From contig NZ_CP045994.1 of the NCBI RefSeq assembly GCF_016899425.1, positions 2,232,001 through 2,296,000 on the forward strand: 64,000 nucleotides of DNA, in the 5' to 3' direction. This DNA is from Burkholderia sp. MS389. Lineage in GTDB: Bacteria > Pseudomonadota > Gammaproteobacteria > Burkholderiales > Burkholderiaceae. A model generated the notes under the pieces. That model did not search any database. It was not told where the DNA came from and saw nothing but the letters and a program-made list of their open reading frames with translations. This document shows positions 59,554 through 64,000 of the stretch, in pieces. Within the stretch, counting starts at the first letter, position 1, and every line of letters starts with the position of its first letter. A program made the translations under genes and the position numbers.

Positions 59554-62130
59554 ATGAGCGCTCACGCTGCCCCCTCGCCCGAAGCGCTGTCGCGGCGCGC
59601 CGAATTCAAGGCCGCCAAGACGGCGATGCTCGAGCGCTTTCGCCGCGCGGCGAACGTCGCGTCGCTGATGCACGCGCTGTCGAAACTCACCGACGACGCG
59701 TTGAAGCGCGTGTGGGACGATTGCGGGCTGCCCGCGACGCTCGCGCTCGTCGCCGTCGGCGGCTACGGGCGCGGCGAGCTCGCGCCCTATTCCGACGTCG
59801 ACATCCTCGTGCTGCTGCCCGATGCGCACGACGCGGCGCTCGATGCGCGCATCGAGCGCTTCATCGGCATGGCCTGGGATCTCGGCCTCGAGATCGGCAG
59901 CAGCGTGCGCACGGTCGCGCAGTGCATCGAGGAGGCGTCGCAGGACGTGACGGTGCAGACCTCGCTGCTGGAAGCGCGCCGCATCGTCGGCAGCACCGCG
60001 CTGTTCGAGCGCTTCACCGTGCGCTATCACGAAGCGCTCGACGCCCGCGCATTCTTCACCGCGAAGGTGCTCGAGATGCGCCAGCGCCACGCGAAGTGCC
60101 AGGACACGCCGTACAGCCTCGAACCGAACGTGAAGGAAAGCCCGGGCGGGCTGCGCGACCTGCAGACGATCCTGTGGATCGCGCGCGCGGCCGGCTTCGG
60201 CAGCAGCTGGCGCGAACTCGACACGCGCGGCCTCATCACCGACCGCGAAGCGCGCGAGCTGCGCCGCAACGAAGGCTTCCTGAAGACGCTGCGCGCGCGG
60301 CTGCACGTGATCGCCGGGCGCCGCCAGGACATGCTCGTGTTCGACCTGCAGACGCAGGCCGCCGAGAGCTTCGGCTACCAGCCGACGCAGGCCAAGCGCG
60401 CGAGCGAGCAACTGATGCGCCGCTACTACTGGGCCGCGAAAGCCGTCACGCAGCTCGCGACGATCCTGATCCAGAACATCGAGGCGCAGTTGTTCCCCGC
60501 GACGAGCGGCATCACGCGCGTGCTGTCGGCCGATCGCTTCGTCGAGAAACAGGGGATGCTCGAGATCGTCGACGACGGCGTGTTCGAACGCCATCCCGAC
60601 GCGATCCTCGAAGCGTTCCTGCTGTACGAAACGACGCGCGGCGTGAAGGGCCTGTCCGCCCGCACGCTGCGTGCGCTGTACAACTCGCGCGAAATCATGA
60701 ACAACGCGTGGCGCCGCGATCCGCAGAACCGCGCCACGTTCATGCGGATCCTGCAGCAGCCCGAAGGCATCACGCACGCGTTCCGGCTGATGAACCAGAC
60801 GAGCGTGCTCGGCCGCTACCTGCTGAACTTCCGTCGCATCGTCGGCCAGATGCAGCACGACCTGTACCACGTGTACACGGTCGACCAGCACATCCTGATG
60901 GTGCTGCGCAACCTCCGCCGCTTCGCGGTGGCCGAGCATGCGCACGAGTATCCGTTCTGCAGCCAGCTGATCGGCAACTTCGAGCGCCCGTGGGTGCTGT
61001 ATGTCGCGGCGTTGTTCCACGACATCGCGAAGGGCCGCGGCGGCGATCACTCGACGCTCGGGATGGCCGACGCGCGGCGCTTCTGCCGCGAGCACGGGAT
61101 CGACGCCGAAGACGCCGCGCTGATCGTGTGGCTCGTCCAGCATCACCTGACGATGAGCCAGGTCGCGCAGAAGCAGGACACGAGCGACCCCGAAGTCATC
61201 AAGCGCTTCGCCGAAGTCGTCGGCAACGAACGGTACCTGACCGCGCTCTACCTGCTGACCGTCGCCGATATCCGCGGCACGAGCCCGAAGGTGTGGAACA
61301 CGTGGAAGGGCAAGCTGCTCGAGGATCTGTACCGCATCACGCTCGCGGTGCTCGGCGGCGCGAACCCCGACGCGCATTCGGAACTGAAATCGCGGCAGGA
61401 GCAGGCGCTCGCGCTGCTGCGCCTCGAAACCGTGCCCGAGGATGCGCACCGCGCGTTGTGGGATCAGCTCGACGTCGGCTTCTTCCTGCGTCACGACGCG
61501 GCCGACATCGCGTGGCAGACGCGCGTGCTGTACCGGCACGTGAACGCCGAAACCGCGATCGTCCGCGCGCGGCCGTCGCCGATCGGCGACGCGCTGCAGG
61601 TGCTCGTGTACGTGAAGGACCGCCCCGACCTGTTCGCGGGCATCTGCGCGTATTTCGACCGCAACGGGCTGTCGGTGCTCGATGCGCGCGTCAGCACGAC
61701 GCGGCACGGCTATGCGCTCGACAACTTCATCGTCACGCAGACCGAACGCGACGTGCGCTACCGCGACATCGCGAATCTCGTCGAGCAGCAGCTCGCGACG
61801 CGGCTCGCCGAAACCGCCACGCTGCCGGAGCCGTCGAAGGGCCGCCTGTCCAGGCTGTCCCGGACGTTTCCGATCACGCCGCGCGTCGACCTGCGGGCCG
61901 ACGAGCGCGGTCAGTACTACATCCTGTCCGTGTCGGCCAACGACCGGCCGGGCCTTCTCTATTCGATCGCGCGCGTACTCGCCGAGCATCGGATCGGCGT
62001 CCACGCGGCGCGGATCAATACGCTCGGCGAGCGCGTCGAAGACATCTTCCTGCTCGCGGGTGCCGGCCTGTCCGACAACCGCCTGCAGATCCAGCTCGAA
62101 ACCGAATTGCTGCGTGCGATCGCAGTCTGA
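59554..62130 (+). CDS. glnD: [Protein-PII] uridylyltransferase/uridylyl-removing enzyme
   Basis: An 858-residue bifunctional nitrogen sensor that adds UMP to PII proteins when glutamine is low and removes it when high. The domains are a nucleotidyltransferase with [19 protein letters not shown] (~residues 70-88), a GlnD-specific helical region with [15 protein letters not shown], an HD hydrolase domain with [13 protein letters not shown] (~488-500) and two C-terminal ACT domains ([13 protein letters not shown] and [14 protein letters not shown]). All active sites look intact. It is probably co-transcribed with map. Confidence 0.98.
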   Translation: MSAHAAPSPEALSRRAEFKAAKTAMLERFRRAANVASLMHALSKLTDDALKRVWDDCGLPATLALVAVGGYGRGELAPYSDVDILVLLPDAHDAALDARIERFIGMAWDLGLEIGSSVRTVAQCIEEASQDVTVQTSLLEARRIVGSTALFERFTVRYHEALDARAFFTAKVLEMRQRHAKCQDTPYSLEPNVKESPGGLRDLQTILWIARAAGFGSSWRELDTRGLITDREARELRRNEGFLKTLRARLHVIAGRRQDMLVFDLQTQAAESFGYQPTQAKRASEQLMRRYYWAAKAVTQLATILIQNIEAQLFPATSGITRVLSADRFVEKQGMLEIVDDGVFERHPDAILEAFLLYETTRGVKGLSARTLRALYNSREIMNNAWRRDPQNRATFMRILQQPEGITHAFRLMNQTSVLGRYLLNFRRIVGQMQHDLYHVYTVDQHILMVLRNLRRFAVAEHAHEYPFCSQLIGNFERPWVLYVAALFHDIAKGRGGDHSTLGMADARRFCREHGIDAEDAALIVWLVQHHLTMSQVAQKQDTSDPEVIKRFAEVVGNERYLTALYLLTVADIRGTSPKVWNTWKGKLLEDLYRITLAVLGGANPDAHSELKSRQEQALALLRLETVPEDAHRALWDQLDVGFFLRHDAADIAWQTRVLYRHVNAETAIVRARPSPIGDALQVLVYVKDRPDLFAGICAYFDRNGLSVLDARVSTTRHGYALDNFIVTQTERDVRYRDIANLVEQQLATRLAETATLPEPSKGRLSRLSRTFPITPRVDLRADERGQYYILSVSANDRPGLLYSIARVLAEHRIGVHAARINTLGERVEDIFLLAGAGLSDNRLQIQLETELLRAIAV

Positions 62131-62146
62131 ATGAATCCCAGCGTTT

Positions 62147-64000
62147 ATGCGCACCAAATTAACCGTCAAGAATCCGAAGCCGGCGTCGCCGACCCGCGCC
62201 CCTGTCCGCTCCGGCAGCCTCGTCGCCCGCAAGGCGGTGCGCCCCGCCGCGCCCCCCGCGGGGGATAAACCGGCCCGCCCGAAAAAGGCGCCTGCGGCCG
62301 CCGCTAGCGGCGAGCGCTCGTTCAAGCCGCGCGGCGCCGCCGGCGCAGAACGCGCGGGCGCGGATCGCGCGCCGGCCAAGCGTGCGCCGCGTGACGGCGG
62401 CGCCGAACGCGGCACGCGCGCGCCGTATCGCGACAATGCAGCCGGCGAAGGTGCGAAACGCAGTTTCGGCGACCGCCGTCCGTCGTCGGATCGGCCGCCG
62501 CGCCGTAGCGATGACGATGCGCGGCCGCGTCGCGCAGGCGCCGACGACAAGCGTCCGTCCTATCGCGACAACGCAGCTGGCGAGGGTGCGAAGCGCAGTT
62601 TCGGCGATCGACGCACGTCGTCGGATCGGCCGCCGCGCCGTAGCGATGACGATGCGCGGCCGCGTCGCGCAGGCACCGACGACAAGCGCCCGTCCTATCG
62701 TGACAACGCATCCGGCGAAGGCGCAAAACGCAGCTTCGGCGACCGCCGTCCGTCGTCCGATCGTCCGCCGCGCCGTGATGACGATGCACGTCCGCGTCGC
62801 GCAGGCGCCGACGACAAGCGCCCGTCCTATCGTGACAACGCATCCGGCGAAGGCGCAAAACGCAGCTTCGGCGACCGCCGTCCGTCGTCCGATCGTCCGC
62901 CGCGCCGTGATGACGATGCACGTCCGCGCCGCACAGGCGCCGACGACAAGCGCCCGTCCTATCGTGACAACGCATCCGGCGAAGGCACAAAACGCAGCTT
63001 CAGCGACCGCCGCACGTCATCCGATCGCCCTGCCCGCCGCAACGACGACGATGCACGTCCGCGTCGCGCAGCAGGTGGCGACGAAGGCAAACGCCCGTCC
63101 TACCGCGACAAGCCCGCCGGCGAAGGCGCGAAGCGCAGCTTCGGCGACCGCCCAGCCCGCCCCGCGCGCGACGGCGAGCGCCGTTCGTTCGGCGCGGTGA
63201 AGACCGCGCAACCCGTCAAGCGCGCGGCAGCCGACGTCGACTACGGCGACGAAACCGGCCTGATGCGCCTGTCGAAGCGGATGTCCGAGCTCGGGATGTG
63301 CTCGCGCCGCGAAGCCGACGAATGGATCGAAAAGGGCTGGGTGCTCGTCGACGGCGAACGCATCGACACGCTCGGCACCAAGGTGCGCGCCGACCAGAAG
63401 ATCGAGATCGACGAGCGCGCGAGCGCCGCGCAGGCCGCGCAAGTGACGATCCTGCTGCACAAGCCGGTCGGCTATGTGTCGGGTCAGGCGGAAGACGGCT
63501 ACGAGCCGGCGGCCGTGCTGATCACGCGCGCGAACCGCTGGAGCGGCGATCATTCGCCGGTACGGTTCTCGCCGCAGCACCTGCATGCGCTCGCACCGGC
63601 CGGCCGTCTCGACATCGACTCCACCGGCCTGCTTGTGCTCACGCAGAACGGCGTGATCGCGAAGCAGCTGATCGGCGAACAATCGGACATCGACAAGGAA
63701 TACCTGGTGCGCGTGCGCTTCGGCGAACGACTGATCGACATCGACCAGCACTTCCCGGCGGAATCGCTCGCGAAGCTGCGCCACGGCCTCGAGCTCGACG
63801 GCGTGCCGCTCAAGCCCGCGCTGGTGAGCTGGCAGAACGGCGAACAGTTGCGCTTCGTGCTGCGCGAAGGCAAGAAGCGGCAGATCCGCCGCATGTGCGA
63901 ACTGGTCGGCCTCGACGTGATCGGCCTGAAGCGCGTGCGGATGGGCCGCGTGATGCTCGGCGCGCTGCCGCAGGGCCAATGGCGCTACCTGTCCGCCGAC
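62147..64000 (+). CDS. RsuA/RluB/RluF-family pseudouridine synthase with long repetitive N-terminus (partial)
   Basis: The gene starts at the ATG at 62147, 16 bp after glnD, and runs off the right edge without a stop. The first ~365 residues are basic, low-complexity and mostly tandem repeats of RDNASGEGAKRSFGDRR type. Then come an S4 RNA-binding domain (MRLSKRMSELGMCSRREADEWIEKGWVLVDG) and the synthase domain with catalytic Asp in PAGRLDIDSTGLLVLT and the late REGKKRQIRRMCELVG. The family makes pseudouridine in 23S or 16S rRNA; the GRLD-x-DS-x-GLL form is closest to RluF. The N-terminal extension probably binds RNA non-specifically. Confidence 0.93.
   Translation, partial: MRTKLTVKNPKPASPTRAPVRSGSLVARKAVRPAAPPAGDKPARPKKAPAAAASGERSFKPRGAAGAERAGADRAPAKRAPRDGGAERGTRAPYRDNAAGEGAKRSFGDRRPSSDRPPRRSDDDARPRRAGADDKRPSYRDNAAGEGAKRSFGDRRTSSDRPPRRSDDDARPRRAGTDDKRPSYRDNASGEGAKRSFGDRRPSSDRPPRRDDDARPRRAGADDKRPSYRDNASGEGAKRSFGDRRPSSDRPPRRDDDARPRRTGADDKRPSYRDNASGEGTKRSFSDRRTSSDRPARRNDDDARPRRAAGGDEGKRPSYRDKPAGEGAKRSFGDRPARPARDGERRSFGAVKTAQPVKRAAADVDYGDETGLMRLSKRMSELGMCSRREADEWIEKGWVLVDGERIDTLGTKVRADQKIEIDERASAAQAAQVTILLHKPVGYVSGQAEDGYEPAAVLITRANRWSGDHSPVRFSPQHLHALAPAGRLDIDSTGLLVLTQNGVIAKQLIGEQSDIDKEYLVRVRFGERLIDIDQHFPAESLAKLRHGLELDGVPLKPALVSWQNGEQLRFVLREGKKRQIRRMCELVGLDVIGLKRVRMGRVMLGALPQGQWRYLSAD
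62426..63170 (+). repeat. In-frame tandem repeat array in the pseudouridine synthase gene
   Basis: Units start at 62426, 62561, 62696, 62828, 62960 and 63101, so periods are 135, 135, 132, 132 and 141 bp, always a multiple of three. Each encodes 44-47 residues beginning YRDN and containing KRSFGDRR, SSDRPPRR and DDDARPRR. The last copy is diverged and shortened. The array should be prone to copy-number change. Confidence 0.92.

Noticed and set aside
59422..62550. A minus-strand open frame of more than 1000 codons
   Set aside because: It lies antisense to glnD, which has all domains and active sites. Long antisense frames are expected at this GC content.
62426..63170. Possible CRISPR-like array
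   Set aside because: The repeats are 132-141 bp long, in frame, without unique spacers, and encode a regular protein tail.
62382..63200. A 272-residue open frame rich in ARSVSA-like repeats inside the pseudouridine synthase gene
   Set aside because: It is the +1 frame shadow of the in-frame repeat array. The true frame continues from glnD's downstream ATG into S4 and synthase domains.

Overview
The window is high-GC DNA with the gene content and order of chromosome 1 of a Burkholderia (sensu stricto) species, probably of the B. cepacia complex. The markers are the rpsB-tsf-pyrH-frr-uppS-cdsA-dxr-rseP-bamA-ompH-lpxD-fabZ-lpxA-lpxB-rnhB supercluster, divergent ppsA/ppsR, guaB/guaA separated by a small membrane-protein gene, and ratA/ratB next to smpB. 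I saw no tRNA, rRNA, CRISPR array or insertion-sequence transposase.

Region 1 (1-11.9 kb) is a nearly complete purine-ring degradation locus. It has 8-oxoguanine deaminase (cut by the left edge), 5-hydroxyisourate hydrolase and the membrane urate hydroxylase PuuD. A minus-strand series then encodes a GntR regulator, an NCS1 permease, an allantoin/hydantoin-type racemase, PuuE allantoinase, OHCU decarboxylase, allantoicase and ureidoglycolate lyase. Together these take 8-oxoguanine or urate to glyoxylate and urea. Palindromic sites upstream of the GntR gene look like its operators. An ACT-domain protein, a RidA protein and a LysR regulator sit inside this region.

Region 2 (11.9-23.4 kb) holds ldcA, tadA, a DUF1992 gene and an MFS transporter. 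Next comes an operon of a HutC-type GntR regulator, an AprA-like flavoprotein, an AprB-like ferredoxin, a HEAT-repeat protein and a DUF971 protein, with the 3' scar of a lost gene between the ferredoxin and the HEAT gene. Housekeeping-type singletons follow (beta-hydroxyacid dehydrogenase, Nudix, YjaB-like GNAT, ThpR, DnaQ-like exonuclease).

Region 3 (23.4-26.75 kb) is an AT-richer two-gene accessory cassette beside the 3' end of guaA. The first gene has a degenerate phospholipase-D-like C-terminus and the second is a large helical protein of unknown family. The two are translationally coupled. This is the best candidate in the window for an undescribed (possibly defence) system.

Region 4 (26.7-43.2 kb) holds guaA/guaB, a DUF2182-DUF899 pair with a divergent regulator and beta-propeller gene, a DMT transporter, ratB-ratA/smpB, a stomatin-NfeD pair, ppsA/ppsR and a TrmH-family rRNA methyltransferase.

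Region 5 (43.2-58.6 kb) is the cell-envelope and translation supercluster, all on the minus strand. At its downstream end, between rnhB and the methyltransferase gene, lies a 287-bp nested palindromic element with perfect 30-bp terminal inverted repeats that supplies the stop codon of rnhB.

Region 6 (58.7 kb to the right edge) is map, glnD and an RluB/RluF-family pseudouridine synthase. The synthase has a long basic N-terminal extension built from about six 44-47-residue tandem repeats, and the gene runs off the window.
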